Part shown: positions 16,163 through 24,948 of the stretch, piece by piece | Position numbering within the stretch: position 1 is the first letter of the stretch | How the letters are laid out: each line of letters opens with the position of its first letter | NCBI GenBank assembly: GCA_946479745.1 | Contig: CAMLGZ010000005.1 | Location: 1 to 64,000 of the forward strand | From: an uncultured Pseudoxanthomonas sp. | GTDB lineage: Bacteria; Pseudomonadota; Gammaproteobacteria; Xanthomonadales; Xanthomonadaceae | DNA length: 64,000 nt | Reading direction: 5' to 3' | Notes under the pieces: generated by a model | Databases searched by the model: none | Seen by the model: only the letters and a program-made list of their open reading frames with translations | Told to the model about the DNA's origin: nothing | Translations under genes and position numbers: made by a program

Positions 16163-18490
16163 CTACTTCGCAATCAGCAACAACACAGACCGCCCCTGCA
16201 GCCCATAGACCGTGTTCTCGCCGCCAATCAACGCCTCGGAACCCGGAACGACCACCGTGTTCGGCCCCTCGTTCCAGGTGGCGGTATCGGTGACGCGGTA
16301 CCACTGCTTGCCGGTGCCGGGCCACGGCAGCGTGAAGTTCACGTTGCCGGACCAACCGTTGTAGGCCACATAGATCGCACTGGCCGAATCGCCGAACTCG
16401 CTACCGTCGATGCGCCAGGCGATGGCGTGGTTGTTCGCGTTGGTGAAATACGCCGTGTCGGCCTGCGCGCCGTCGGGCTTGAACCAGCGCAGCTGCTCCA
16501 TCACGTTGCCGTTGTTGTCCACGCCCGAATAGAAATTGGCCGGGCGCAGCGCCGGGTGCGCTTTGCGAAAGGCGATCAGGCGCTTGCTGTAGGTCTCGTG
16601 ATTGGCCTCGACGGTATTGCGGGTCCAGAACAGCCAGTTGGCCGACGAATCCAGGTTGTACACGTTGTTGTTGCCGAACTGCGTGCGCAGCGCCTCATCG
16701 CCGCCGGTGATCATCGGCACACCGGCGCTCAGCATCAGGAACGCCAGGCCGGTGCGCGCGGCCCTGCGTTGATCGACTACGACGCCGCCCTGGTCCCAAC
16801 TGTGATTGTTGTCGTCGCCGCCATCGGACGGTCCGTACGGCCAGGGCTGGTTGTTCTGCTTGGTGTTGTAGGCGTACAGATCGTTCAAGGTGAAGCCGTC
16901 GTGCGCGACCATGAAATTGACCGAATGCCAGGGCTTGCGGCCATCGTCGCCGTACAGGTCCGACGAACCGGCGAAGCGGTTGGCCAGCTCCGCCGGCGTC
17001 ACCGCTTCCACGCCCATCTGGTTCTGCTTCTTGCGCAGCGAGTCGCGGTAGATGCCGTTCCATTCGGCCCAGCCGGTCGGGAAACCACCGACCTGGTAGG
17101 AGTTGCCGCCGATCGCCCACGGTTCGGCGATGAGATCCAGGCCGGTGCCGCCCGCTGCAGGCCGCGGCGGCAGTTCGGTCACGATGCGGTTGAGCGCATT
17201 GCCCGCATCCATCTTGTCGAAGTTGAAGCAGCCGTGCTGGCAGGTGTTGCCCAGCACCGAGGCCAGATCGAAGCGGAAACCGTCGACGCCCAGAGTGTCG
17301 CGCCAGTAGGCCAGCGAATCGACGATCAGATTCTGCGCGGTGGTGTTGCGCGTGTTGTAGTTGCCGCCGACGCCGGTGTTGTCCCACGAATGCTGCAGGT
17401 CGGTGGTCAGCGAGTAATAGGTCGGATTATCCAGGCCGCGCCAGGACTGCAGGTTGTACACGGTGAGGCCATCGCTGCCGCCCCAGGCCCCGCCTTCACC
17501 GGTGTGGTTGTAGACCACGTCGATGTAGACCTTGATGCCGGCGTCGTGAAAAGCCTTCACCATCGCCTTCCATTCGCGCGTGGGACCGCCAGCCGTCTTG
17601 TCCGACGAATAGCGGCGATCGGGCGCGAAATAGTTGAGCGTCATGTAGCCCCAGTAGTTGTCCCCGGTAGTGGATAGAGGGTCGACGTCGTTGGTGTCGT
17701 TCTGGGTTTCCTGCACCGGCAGAAATTCGACCGCGGTAACGCCCAGGCTGGCCAGCGTCGGCGCCTTGAGCGCGGCGCCGGCATAGGTGCCGCGCAACGA
17801 AGTGGACATGGCGGTGTCGTCCTTGGTCAGCCCGCGCACATGTACTTCGTACACCACCTCGTCCTTCAGCGCGCGCGTGGGTTTGGTGCCGTTGGAAGTG
17901 GTGATGGGCGCAAGCACGAGGCCCTTGCTGGCGCATGCGCCGCTGTCCTTGTTGCGATGGGTGGCGCCGCTGGCGTAGATCGTGCCGTCGGTGCAGGTGG
18001 GGGTGTTGGGGTCCTGGCTGATCTCCACCGCATATGGATCGATCAGCAGCTTGTTGGGGTTGAAGCGGTTGCCGCTGGCGTCGATGTCGGTGATGAAGCC
18101 GGTGCCGCTGCCCTTGGTCCAGCTGGCGTTGTAGGGCCAGTTCGGGCCCCAGGCGCGATAGCCGTAGTAGACCGTGCCGGTGATGCCGTAGGTATTCTGG
18201 AGCGTGGCCACCGAGGCGGTCTTCGACCAGACATTGGCGGCGTCCTTGGTCAGCACGTAACGCACCACTTCCTGCGCGCCGGATGGGGTCTTGTAGATAA
18301 AGACCTCGATCCGCGTGGCGCGCGAGGAATAGACGCGGAAAGTGATGTTGCTCTGGGTGCCGTCGTACTTCGCACCGAGGTTCTGCGCGTTGATCGCCGC
18401 CTGAGCGGCCGGAGCCGGCGCAAGCGACAGCACGAACATAAACAGCAGGCACACACCCACACCGCCGAACAGACGCATTTCGTTACGCAT
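16163..18490 (-). CDS. Secreted isoamylase (glycogen/starch debranching, GH13)
   Basis: Isoamylase hydrolyses alpha-1,6 branch points in glycogen and amylopectin. From ATG 18490 (GGGAGGG upstream) the product is 775 residues, the size of Pseudomonas amyloderamosa isoamylase. It begins with a signal peptide (MRLFGGVGVCLLFMFVLSL, cleavage after AAQA). An N-terminal CBM48-like domain is followed by the GH13 barrel: IDVVYNHTGEG, GVDGFRFDLAS with nucleophile Asp408, LIAEPW with acid Glu456, and FMVAHDGF with Asp531. A beta-sandwich C-terminal domain ends the protein. Export means it acts on external polysaccharide rather than cell glycogen. It is monocistronic. Confidence 0.92.
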   Translation of the reverse strand: MRNEMRLFGGVGVCLLFMFVLSLAPAPAAQAAINAQNLGAKYDGTQSNITFRVYSSRATRIEVFIYKTPSGAQEVVRYVLTKDAANVWSKTASVATLQNTYGITGTVYYGYRAWGPNWPYNASWTKGSGTGFITDIDASGNRFNPNKLLIDPYAVEISQDPNTPTCTDGTIYASGATHRNKDSGACASKGLVLAPITTSNGTKPTRALKDEVVYEVHVRGLTKDDTAMSTSLRGTYAGAALKAPTLASLGVTAVEFLPVQETQNDTNDVDPLSTTGDNYWGYMTLNYFAPDRRYSSDKTAGGPTREWKAMVKAFHDAGIKVYIDVVYNHTGEGGAWGGSDGLTVYNLQSWRGLDNPTYYSLTTDLQHSWDNTGVGGNYNTRNTTAQNLIVDSLAYWRDTLGVDGFRFDLASVLGNTCQHGCFNFDKMDAGNALNRIVTELPPRPAAGGTGLDLIAEPWAIGGNSYQVGGFPTGWAEWNGIYRDSLRKKQNQMGVEAVTPAELANRFAGSSDLYGDDGRKPWHSVNFMVAHDGFTLNDLYAYNTKQNNQPWPYGPSDGGDDNNHSWDQGGVVVDQRRAARTGLAFLMLSAGVPMITGGDEALRTQFGNNNVYNLDSSANWLFWTRNTVEANHETYSKRLIAFRKAHPALRPANFYSGVDNNGNVMEQLRWFKPDGAQADTAYFTNANNHAIAWRIDGSEFGDSASAIYVAYNGWSGNVNFTLPWPGTGKQWYRVTDTATWNEGPNTVVVPGSEALIGGENTVYGLQGRSVLLLIAK

Positions 18491-18701
18491 CGCAGCACCC
18501 TCCCAGGTAGCCGATAACGCGCGACGGTTCGCCAGCGCGCCAACGCATTGTGGGCCGTGGTGCAACTGCACAACGTGACCGTTGAAGCCGATGCATTCGT
18601 ATTCATCGCCCTGTTTCGGTCGCATACGCGGCGCGTCCGACTTTCACCGCGCCTTTGACAGGACAGCAGTAGCATGCGGACCCCACCTGGAGGAGTCCGC
18701 C

Positions 18702-18896
18702 ATGACCCCCTTGGACAAGCCCCTGCGCAGAGCGCTGGAAATCGGCGACCGCTCGTACACGCTGGTAGTGGACGCTTCCGGGTTGAAGCTCACCGAGAAG
18801 GGAAAACGAAAAGGCATGGAGCTGAAATGGACCGACCTGGTCTCCGGAGACGCGGCGCTTGCGGTTGCCTTGCAGGCTTCCGTAGACGCGAAGTGA
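18702..18896 (+). CDS. Small conserved hypothetical protein, 64 aa
   Basis: ATG 18702 follows a strong GGAGGAG ribosome site. The 64 residues (MTPLDKPLRRALEIGDRSYT) form a small soluble protein with a central KLTEKGKRKGMELKWTDLVS. No signal or membrane segment. It is convergent with the AAA ATPase gene, with only three bases between stops. The ribosome site and codon usage support a real gene. Function unknown. Confidence 0.7.
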   Translation: MTPLDKPLRRALEIGDRSYTLVVDASGLKLTEKGKRKGMELKWTDLVSGDAALAVALQASVDAK

Positions 18897-18899
18897 TCA

Positions 18900-19652
18900 T
18901 CAGCCCATCAATCGATCGAGTTGCCGTGCCGGGTTATCGAGGAAAGCCTTGGTCACCTGATAGTGCTCGGTCTGCTCGTACTCCACCTGATGCAGGCCGT
19001 CTTCCCTGATCTGGTAGAGGCAGGCATCCGGGTACGCCATCAGGATCGGCGAATGCGTGGCGATCACGAATTGCGAGCGCGACTGCACCAGTTGATGCAT
19101 CCGCGCGATCATCGCCAGTTGGCGCTGCGGAGAAAGCGCGGCTTCGGGTTCGTCCAGCACGTAGAAGCCATTGCCGCCGAAACGGTTCACCATCAGCGCG
19201 AAGAACGACTCGCCGTGGGATTGCTGATGCAACGAAGTTCCGCCGTACGAATCGATGATCGGCGGCCCGCCGGGACCCTGGTCCAGACGCTCTATCTCGG
19301 TGGCGAGGTTGAAGAAACTCTCAGCGCGAAGGAAAAATCCGTCCCTGGCTCTGCGCACGCTCTTGGCCAGCGTCAGGTACTCGTGCAACGTCGAATGCGA
19401 GGCACGGGTCTGGAAGGTGAAATTCTTGGTGCCGCCTTCGGGATTGAAACCCCAGGCGATGGCGATGGCCTCCAGCAGCGTGGATTTGCCGCTGCCGTTC
19501 TCGCCCACGATGAAGGTGACCTTCGGATGCAGTTCCAGAGTATGCAGGTGATGCACCACCGGCAGCGAGAACGGGTACTGGTTGAAGTCGGGAACCTTGC
19601 TGCGTTTCAGTTTTATGTCCAGCAGGTAGTGTTCGGCGTCGATAGCGCGCAT
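18900..19652 (-). CDS. AAA-family ATPase, ABC/RecF-like
   Basis: The 250-residue protein has a Walker A GENGSGKST near residue 51, an ABC-type Q-loop region, a SHGESFFALMV signature-like motif near residue 145, Walker B FYVLDEPEAALS near residue 165 and the H-motif VIATHSPILM near residue 198. This is the compact ATPase group that resembles OLD/RecF heads without a long coiled coil. Members are found alone in many Gram-negatives and have no settled function. It is a single gene; no nuclease partner follows, which argues against a defence pair. Start ATG 19652. Confidence 0.75.
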   Translation of the reverse strand: MRAIDAEHYLLDIKLKRSKVPDFNQYPFSLPVVHHLHTLELHPKVTFIVGENGSGKSTLLEAIAIAWGFNPEGGTKNFTFQTRASHSTLHEYLTLAKSVRRARDGFFLRAESFFNLATEIERLDQGPGGPPIIDSYGGTSLHQQSHGESFFALMVNRFGGNGFYVLDEPEAALSPQRQLAMIARMHQLVQSRSQFVIATHSPILMAYPDACLYQIREDGLHQVEYEQTEHYQVTKAFLDNPARQLDRLMG

Positions 19653-19733
19653 GGGTTGGCCCTGATTGCCCGGCCATCAGCCTACCCTGCCGAATTCGCG
19701 CGCGTTGAGACATGCAATACCCAAACTGCTGCC

Positions 19734-19807
19734 GTGGGAGCGCCGTCCCGGCGCGAGCTTGTACCATCAGTCAGCGCGAAAAGCTCGCGGCGGGACGCCG
19801 CTCCCAC
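19734..19807. repeat. Palindrome GTGGGAGCGCCGTCCCGGCGCGAGC family
   Basis: Arms 19734-19760 and 19781-19807 pair imperfectly around 20 bp. It separates the ATPase gene from the end of the two-component operon. Confidence 0.8.
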
Positions 19808-19829
19808 ATCCCCTGTTTTCAGATTGCTG

Positions 19830-20432
19830 CTACAGCCAGCCTTTCTGCCGGGCCAGACGATACGCCTCGATGCGATTGCCCACACCCAACTTGCCGATGG
19901 CTTCGGAAAGGTAATTGCGCACCGTGCCGTGCGAGAGATTGAGCTGAGTGGCGATGTCGCCAGCCGAGATGCCCTCGCCGGCAAGACGCAGTATCTGCCG
20001 CTCGCGGTCGTTCAACGGGTCGGCTTCGGACCATGCTTCCACTGCCAGGTCCGGATCGATGGCCCGTCCGCCGGCGTGTACTTTGCGCACCGCTTGGGCA
20101 AGATGGTCGGCCGGCGATTCCTTCAACAGATAGCCGGACACACCGGCGTCCAGCGCGCGGCGCAGGAAACCGGGCCGCGCGAAAGTAGTGACGATGATGA
20201 CCTTCACCGGCAATTGGTGGCGCTGGATGCGCTGTGCCAATTCCAGGCCGCTGAGGCCGGGCATTTCGATATCGGTCACCAGCACGTCGGGCTTCAGCCG
20301 CTGCAGATCGCGCCATGCCGCTTCGCCATCGGCCGAAGCGCCCAGCACCTGGAAATCGCTCTCCATGCCCAGCAATGCCGACAGCGCGCCGCGCACCATG
20401 GCCTGGTCTTCTGCCAGCAGGATGCCGATCAC
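19830..20432 (-). CDS. Response regulator, NarL/DesR type
   Basis: GTG 20432 gives 200 residues, the usual NarL/DesR length. The receiver domain (ILLAEDQAMVRGAL) has phosphoacceptor Asp54 (VTDIEMPGLSG), a conserved Thr (VTTFARPG) and Lys (YLLKESPA). The LuxR-type HTH follows at residues about 138-200 (LNDRERQILRLAGEGISAGD, LSHGTVRNYLS). The start is uncertain: no Shine-Dalgarno precedes the GTG, and the open frame extends upstream without homology. It is last in a minus-strand operon with the kinase and an ABC exporter, so it probably controls that exporter. Confidence 0.85.
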   Translation of the reverse strand: MIGILLAEDQAMVRGALSALLGMESDFQVLGASADGEAAWRDLQRLKPDVLVTDIEMPGLSGLELAQRIQRHQLPVKVIIVTTFARPGFLRRALDAGVSGYLLKESPADHLAQAVRKVHAGGRAIDPDLAVEAWSEADPLNDRERQILRLAGEGISAGDIATQLNLSHGTVRNYLSEAIGKLGVGNRIEAYRLARQKGWL

Positions 20433-20517
20433 GTGAGGGAGATTGTTGTGGACATGGCGGCGAAAATAGCAAATCCGGACGCTTGGCTGGCGCTCGCGTT
20501 CGCCGCAGCTCCTGCCT

Positions 20518-21684
20518 TCAGCCAGGAACATCGACCGCTTGAGCCGCACCGGTGACCAGCAACGGCAAGGTCACCTCCACGCGCGTGCCCTGCCCCGGCG
20601 TGGCATCCACACGCAAGCGGCCGCCCAGCGATTCGATGCGTTCGCGCATGCCGCACAGGCCGTTGCCCGGCACGATGGCGCCGCCGCGGCCGTCATCCTG
20701 GATGCGCAGGCTGACTTCGCGATCGGCACTGTGCAGCGACACCGAAGCGCCGACCGCACGCGCGTGCCGCTGGATGTTGGTCACCGCTTCGCGCACGGCC
20801 AGGGCCAGCACGGTTTCCTGCTCGGCCGACAGCGCCACTTCGCTCATCTCGTAGCTGAAACGCACGCCGTCCGATTCCAGCAGTAGTCGCGCCGAAGCGA
20901 GCTCAGCGGCCAGTCCTGCGGCGCGGATGCCGCTGACCGCGCGGCGCACCTGCGCCAGCGCATCGCGGGCCACGCCGCTGACATCGTCCATTTCCTTGCG
21001 CGCGGCTGCCGGGTCGTGGTCGATCAGGCGCGAGGCCAGGTTCGATTTCAGCGCCACCAGCGATAGCGTGTGGCCCAGAAGATCGTGCAGATCGCGGCCG
21101 ATGCGTTCGCGCTCGGCCAGCGCCGCCAGGCGCCGGACTTCCTCGTGGCTCAGACGCAACTGCGCCTCGTTGCGAAGCTTCTCGCGCATGCCGATATTGA
21201 ACAGGCCCACCACCGTGCCGGCGATCACCGCGCTGATCATGTAGAACATCGGAATGCCTGCCGCATGCCAGGCCAGCGCGAAGACAGCCAGCAGCGCGAC
21301 GATGGCCAAGAGCGCGCGGCGCCTGCCCATGCACAACGGAAAGAACGCGCAGGCGTAGATGATGTAGCTCTGCGAACCGGGATTGTAGGACAGCAACGCG
21401 AAACCCAGGGCGGCGATCGCCAGCGCGATAGTCGGCCGATGGCGCGCCTGGCCGTAGTGGAAGCGCTGGAACAGGAACAGGAACACCGCGTAACTGGCCA
21501 GCGTGGGCCACAGCCAGCCGCGGTAGAAGTCGGCGGCGTAGAACGGAGTGATGAACAGCCACACCGACCAGACCAGGTTGATCCACGGAAACCAGCGCAT
21601 GCCGACGTCGGCGCTGGCCTGTTGCTGGCGGGCGAGCGAATCCGGGGCCGTGCGGAACAAGGGGCGGAACAGGGCGATCGTCAC
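20518..21684 (-). CDS. Sensor histidine kinase, DesK family
   Basis: The 388-residue protein has about five or six membrane helices in residues 30-165, then HisKA_3 (ERERIGRDLHDLLGHTLSLV, phosphoacceptor His200) and an HATPase_c domain (REAVTNIQRHARA, DDGRGG, GLCGMRERIESLGG). DesK-type kinases sense membrane state or lipophilic compounds. The GTG start (21684) lies 7 bp after the permease stop. Partner of the downstream regulator. Confidence 0.88.
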   Translation of the reverse strand: MTIALFRPLFRTAPDSLARQQQASADVGMRWFPWINLVWSVWLFITPFYAADFYRGWLWPTLASYAVFLFLFQRFHYGQARHRPTIALAIAALGFALLSYNPGSQSYIIYACAFFPLCMGRRRALLAIVALLAVFALAWHAAGIPMFYMISAVIAGTVVGLFNIGMREKLRNEAQLRLSHEEVRRLAALAERERIGRDLHDLLGHTLSLVALKSNLASRLIDHDPAAARKEMDDVSGVARDALAQVRRAVSGIRAAGLAAELASARLLLESDGVRFSYEMSEVALSAEQETVLALAVREAVTNIQRHARAVGASVSLHSADREVSLRIQDDGRGGAIVPGNGLCGMRERIESLGGRLRVDATPGQGTRVEVTLPLLVTGAAQAVDVPG

Positions 21685-21691
21685 GGCATCC

Positions 21692-22519
21692 TCAGGCGCG
21701 TTGCAGGCGTCGCTGCGCCAGCAACAAGCATATCGCCGTGAAGCCCGACAATGCCGCCAGATGCATCGCCACCGGGCGACCGCTGTCCTGGCCGACGATC
21801 TTCAGCCCCAGCTGGCCCAGATGCCAGGCAGGCCACAGCGGTGCGATCTTTTCCACCATGTCCGGCAGCATGCGCAACGGCAGCCACAGGCCGGACAGCA
21901 GCGCCATCGGCATGTAGATCAGATTCACCACCGCCGGCGCCGCACTGCCGTTGACCAGTGTGCCGATCAACAGGCCGAGTGCGCAGAACGGCATCACCCC
22001 CAGCACGTCCACGCACAGCAGCCATGCGATCTGCGATGCATCCATGTCCACACCGCCCAGAGTGATGCCCAGGGTCAGCAGCATCGCGCCGATGCAGGCA
22101 GCGAAGATCATCGACATGCCCACCTTGGCCAGCAGCACCGCCGAGGCCGGCACCGGCTGCACCCGCTTGAGGGTCAACAGGCCGCGCTCGCGATCCATCG
22201 CCAGGCCCACGCCAAAACCGAACAGGCCGGGGCCCATCACCCCGAACACGCTGTAAGTCACCATCAGATAACTGGCGGCGCCCGCGTTGCCGCGATTGAG
22301 CAGCACGCCGAACAGCAGATAGAACATGGGCGCGAACACCAGCGTGGGCACGCTGAAGGCGGGCGTACGAAGCACACGCAGGAATTCGAAGCGGGCCTCA
22401 CGCAGGTATAGCGCGGCCATCGCACGAGGGGAGAAAGGGGCTGGAGCGAGCGCGCTCGTGGCGGGTGTGCTCATAGCAGGTGTGCTCTTGGCAGGTGCGC
22501 TCTTGGCAGGTATGTTCAT
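21692..22519 (-). CDS. ABC-2 type exporter permease
   Basis: The 275-residue protein has a repetitive N-terminus (SAPAKSTPAMSTPATSA) and then six hydrophobic segments typical of ABC-2 permeases, with the family-like GLLTLKRVQPVPASAVLLAK loop and LSGLWLPLRMLP near the C-terminus. It overlaps the ATPase gene stop by four bases, so both are co-translated. Similar ATPase-permease-kinase-regulator sets export antibiotics or lipids (for example the Bacillus lnr and yvf loci). The substrate cannot be predicted. Confidence 0.85.
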   Translation of the reverse strand: MNIPAKSAPAKSTPAMSTPATSALAPAPFSPRAMAALYLREARFEFLRVLRTPAFSVPTLVFAPMFYLLFGVLLNRGNAGAASYLMVTYSVFGVMGPGLFGFGVGLAMDRERGLLTLKRVQPVPASAVLLAKVGMSMIFAACIGAMLLTLGITLGGVDMDASQIAWLLCVDVLGVMPFCALGLLIGTLVNGSAAPAVVNLIYMPMALLSGLWLPLRMLPDMVEKIAPLWPAWHLGQLGLKIVGQDSGRPVAMHLAALSGFTAICLLLAQRRLQRA

Positions 22520-23433
22520 GCAGCCTCCGCGGCGCGGGTGATTTCAAGGAAGGCGTCGGCCAGGCCGGCGCGATGCACCTCCAGCGCCGACAGCTGCGGA
22601 TCTTCGGCCAGCAGGCGCGCGACCACCGGTTCCACCGGTTCGGCCTGGATTTCCAGCAGGCCGCCGTCGCGCTGCACGCGGCGCACGCCCGGCCAGGCGG
22701 CGATGCCTTGTTCGTCCACCTGCGAGTGGCAGCGGATGCGCCGTTGCAGCACGCGTTCGCGGATCTGCTCCACGCTGCCTTCGGCCAGGGTGCGGCCGGC
22801 CTGCATCACCACCACATGGTCGGCCAGTGCTTCGGCTTCTTCCAGATAATGCGTGGTCAGCAGCACCGCGCAGCCAGCGGCGGCGCGTTCGCGGATGGCA
22901 GCCCACATCTGCTGGCGGGCCTCTATGTCCAGGCCGGTGGTGGGTTCGTCGAGAAACAGCACCTGCGGCCGCCCGCAGATGGCCATGGCGAACTGCACGC
23001 GACGCTGCTGCCCGCCCGACAGTTTGCCGTAGCGTCGCTTCAGTAGACCGTCCAGCCCGGCCATGGCCACGCAGTCGGCCACGCTCAGCGGTTGCCCGTA
23101 ATAGCCGCGCGTCATCGCCAGCAGCTCGCCGACCTGGAGCGTGTCCGGCAACTGGGTGGATTGCAGCATCACGCCGGTGCGGCGGCGCGCTTCCATCGCC
23201 CGCGGGGGCTGGTCGAGCAGGCTCGCATCGCCCTGGTCGGCATCGCACAAGCCCAGCATCACCGACACCGCGGTACTCTTGCCCGCGCCGTTGGCTCCCA
23301 GCAATGCGAGTATCTGGCCGCTGCGCAGCTCCAAGTTCATCTCGTCCAGTGCGACGACCTTGCCATAGGATTTTCGCGCAGAACGAAGTCGAGCCAGGAC
23401 TGAAGGAGGAAAACCCACAATGGAAGCAGACAT
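22516..23433 (-). CDS. ABC exporter ATP-binding protein
   Basis: ATG 23433 gives 305 residues. Walker A is LLGANGAGKST, the Q-loop MLQSTQLP, signature LSGGQQRRVQ, Walker B VLFLDEPTTGLD and the H-loop TTHYLEEAE. A C-terminal extension of about 80 residues (RCHSQVDEQGIAAWPGV) is typical of drug-type ABC-2 ATPases. Upstream ATGs in frame (23460 and beyond) exist but the homology starts at LARLRSARKSYG, so the start is approximate. First gene of the four-gene operon ending at 19830. Confidence 0.88.
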   Translation of the reverse strand: MSASIVGFPPSVLARLRSARKSYGKVVALDEMNLELRSGQILALLGANGAGKSTAVSVMLGLCDADQGDASLLDQPPRAMEARRRTGVMLQSTQLPDTLQVGELLAMTRGYYGQPLSVADCVAMAGLDGLLKRRYGKLSGGQQRRVQFAMAICGRPQVLFLDEPTTGLDIEARQQMWAAIRERAAAGCAVLLTTHYLEEAEALADHVVVMQAGRTLAEGSVEQIRERVLQRRIRCHSQVDEQGIAAWPGVRRVQRDGGLLEIQAEPVEPVVARLLAEDPQLSALEVHRAGLADAFLEITRAAEAA

Positions 23434-23513
23434 GGCGACGTTCTCGAATGGAAGTAGCGCCATCCTCCGCCGCATGCTGCCGGCGTTGCAGTGCAAGCCA
23501 TCAGCCCGAACAG

Positions 23514-23527
23514 GTGACAGCTGTCAC
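23514..23527. promoter_or_regulatory. 14-bp perfect palindrome, candidate operator
   Basis: GTGACAGCTGTCAC lies in the 267-bp region between the divergent ABC/two-component operon and the efflux adaptor gene. DesR/LiaR-type regulators bind GTCAT-like dyads, so it is a candidate site for the locally encoded regulator. No promoter was clear enough to place it. Confidence 0.4.
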
Positions 23528-23683
23528 TGGCCCCGTGCGAGGGCCGCGGGCAAGCTGGCGACCGTCGAATCGCCACCGCTGCCAGTTCCCGCTTCAACGG
23601 AAACCGCAGAAAGTGACTTTCGGCAACTGGGCTCGGTTAATCTTGCCGGTCACACTCTCCGCCCTGCCCCGTCTGGCTATTAG

Positions 23684-23704
23684 ATGAATCCGGCTATTAG
23701 ATGA
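23684..23704 (+). other. Six-codon upstream ORF made by a tandem duplication
   Basis: A 17-bp unit (GGCTATTAGATGAATCC) occurs at 23675-23691 and again at 23692-23706. The first copy's ATG opens MNPAIR and its TGA overlaps the adaptor's start codon (ATGA). It could couple or limit adaptor translation. Confidence 0.4.
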
Positions 23705-24948
23705 ATAATTCCGCAGACCTGCTCAAAGAACTCCGTATCGACCGCAAAGCGCCGCCACCGCCGAAATCCGGGCGCGGGTTGTGGCTTTGGCCGGCCATCG
23801 CCCTGGTATTGCTGCTGGCGGCTATCGCAGCGTGGTTCGTGTTCGGCCGCGAAAAAGCGATCGAAGTGCGCACCGCGCCGACCGCCGCGATAGGCGCAGG
23901 CACCGCATCGGCCTCCGTGCTGGACGCCAGCGGCTACGTGGTGGCGCGGCGTATGGCGACGGTATCGGCCAAGATCACCGGCAAGGTGAAGGAAGTGATG
24001 ATCGAGGAAGGCCAGCGTGTGGAGGCCGGCCAGGTACTCGCCGCCCTTGACCCCATCGACGCCAACGCCGAACGCTCCCTATACGCCGCCCAGATGGGCG
24101 CCGCGCAAAGCCAAGTCACCGGCACGCGGGCGCAGCTGGTGGAAGCCGAGGCAAATGCGCGGCGGTTATCGACCCTGGTCAACCAACAGCTGGTTTCCAA
24201 GTCGCAGTACGACCAGGCCGTCGCCCAGCGCGATTCGCTGCGCGCGCAGCTGGTCACCGCCCAGCGCAACGCCAAGGTTTCCGCCGACCGCCTGACCATC
24301 GCCGACAACGGCGTGGACAACACCGTGGTGCGCGCGCCGTTCGCCGGTGTGATTACGGCCAAAGCCGCGCAACCGGGCGAGATCGTGTCGCCGCTGTCTG
24401 CCGGCGGCGGCTTCACCCGTACCGGCATCGGCACCATCGTCGATATGGATTCGCTGGAAGTGGAAGTGGAAGTGGGCGAACAGTTCATCGGTCGCGTGCA
24501 GCCGAAGATGCCCATCGAAGCCACCCTCAATGCCTACCAGGAGTGGAAGATCCCGGGCGAGGTGATTGCCATCATTCCGACCGCCGACCGCAGCAAGGCC
24601 ACGGTGAAGGTGCGCGTGGCCTTGAATGTGAAGGATCCTCGCATCGTTCCGGATATGGGCGTGAAGGTCAGTTTCCTGGAAGCTGCCAAGCCGGCCGGCA
24701 CGCAGCCGAAGAACGAAGGCGTACGCGTGCCCGTGGCCGCGATCAGCAACCGCGAGGGCAAGGACTACGCCTTCGTGGTGACCGAAGAGGACGCCGTGGA
24801 ACAGCGCGAACTCCGGCTGGGCCGCGAAATGGGCGACGACCGCCAGGTGCTGCAAGGCCTGTCGGCCAGCGAAACCGTAGTTCTGGACCCGCCGGCGGAA
24901 CTCAAGGAAGGCGTGAAGGTGAAGATGGCGGAGGAGGAGGCGGAATAA
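23701..24948 (+). CDS. Efflux periplasmic adaptor (HlyD/MacA-like membrane fusion protein)
   Basis: The 415-residue protein has an N-terminal membrane anchor (residues about 29-48, PAIALVLLLAAIAAWFVFG), a lipoyl half-motif (VSAKITGKVKEVMIEEGQRV), a helical hairpin (residues about 115-195), the second lipoyl half (VVRAPFAGVITAKAAQPGEI), and beta-barrel and membrane-proximal domains. This is the MacA layout: adaptor linking an inner-membrane ABC transporter to an outer-membrane channel. The matching ATPase and two permeases lie at 25522-28705. No outer-membrane factor is encoded here. Start ATG 23701 follows a tandem duplication that includes the start region. Confidence 0.88.
   Translation: MNNSADLLKELRIDRKAPPPPKSGRGLWLWPAIALVLLLAAIAAWFVFGREKAIEVRTAPTAAIGAGTASASVLDASGYVVARRMATVSAKITGKVKEVMIEEGQRVEAGQVLAALDPIDANAERSLYAAQMGAAQSQVTGTRAQLVEAEANARRLSTLVNQQLVSKSQYDQAVAQRDSLRAQLVTAQRNAKVSADRLTIADNGVDNTVVRAPFAGVITAKAAQPGEIVSPLSAGGGFTRTGIGTIVDMDSLEVEVEVGEQFIGRVQPKMPIEATLNAYQEWKIPGEVIAIIPTADRSKATVKVRVALNVKDPRIVPDMGVKVSFLEAAKPAGTQPKNEGVRVPVAAISNREGKDYAFVVTEEDAVEQRELRLGREMGDDRQVLQGLSASETVVLDPPAELKEGVKVKMAEEEAE

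Noticed and set aside
16088..17677. Long plus-strand frame opposite the isoamylase gene
   Set aside because: Antisense shadow of a gene with a complete GH13 active site; composition is Val/Gly/Arg-rich with no domain.
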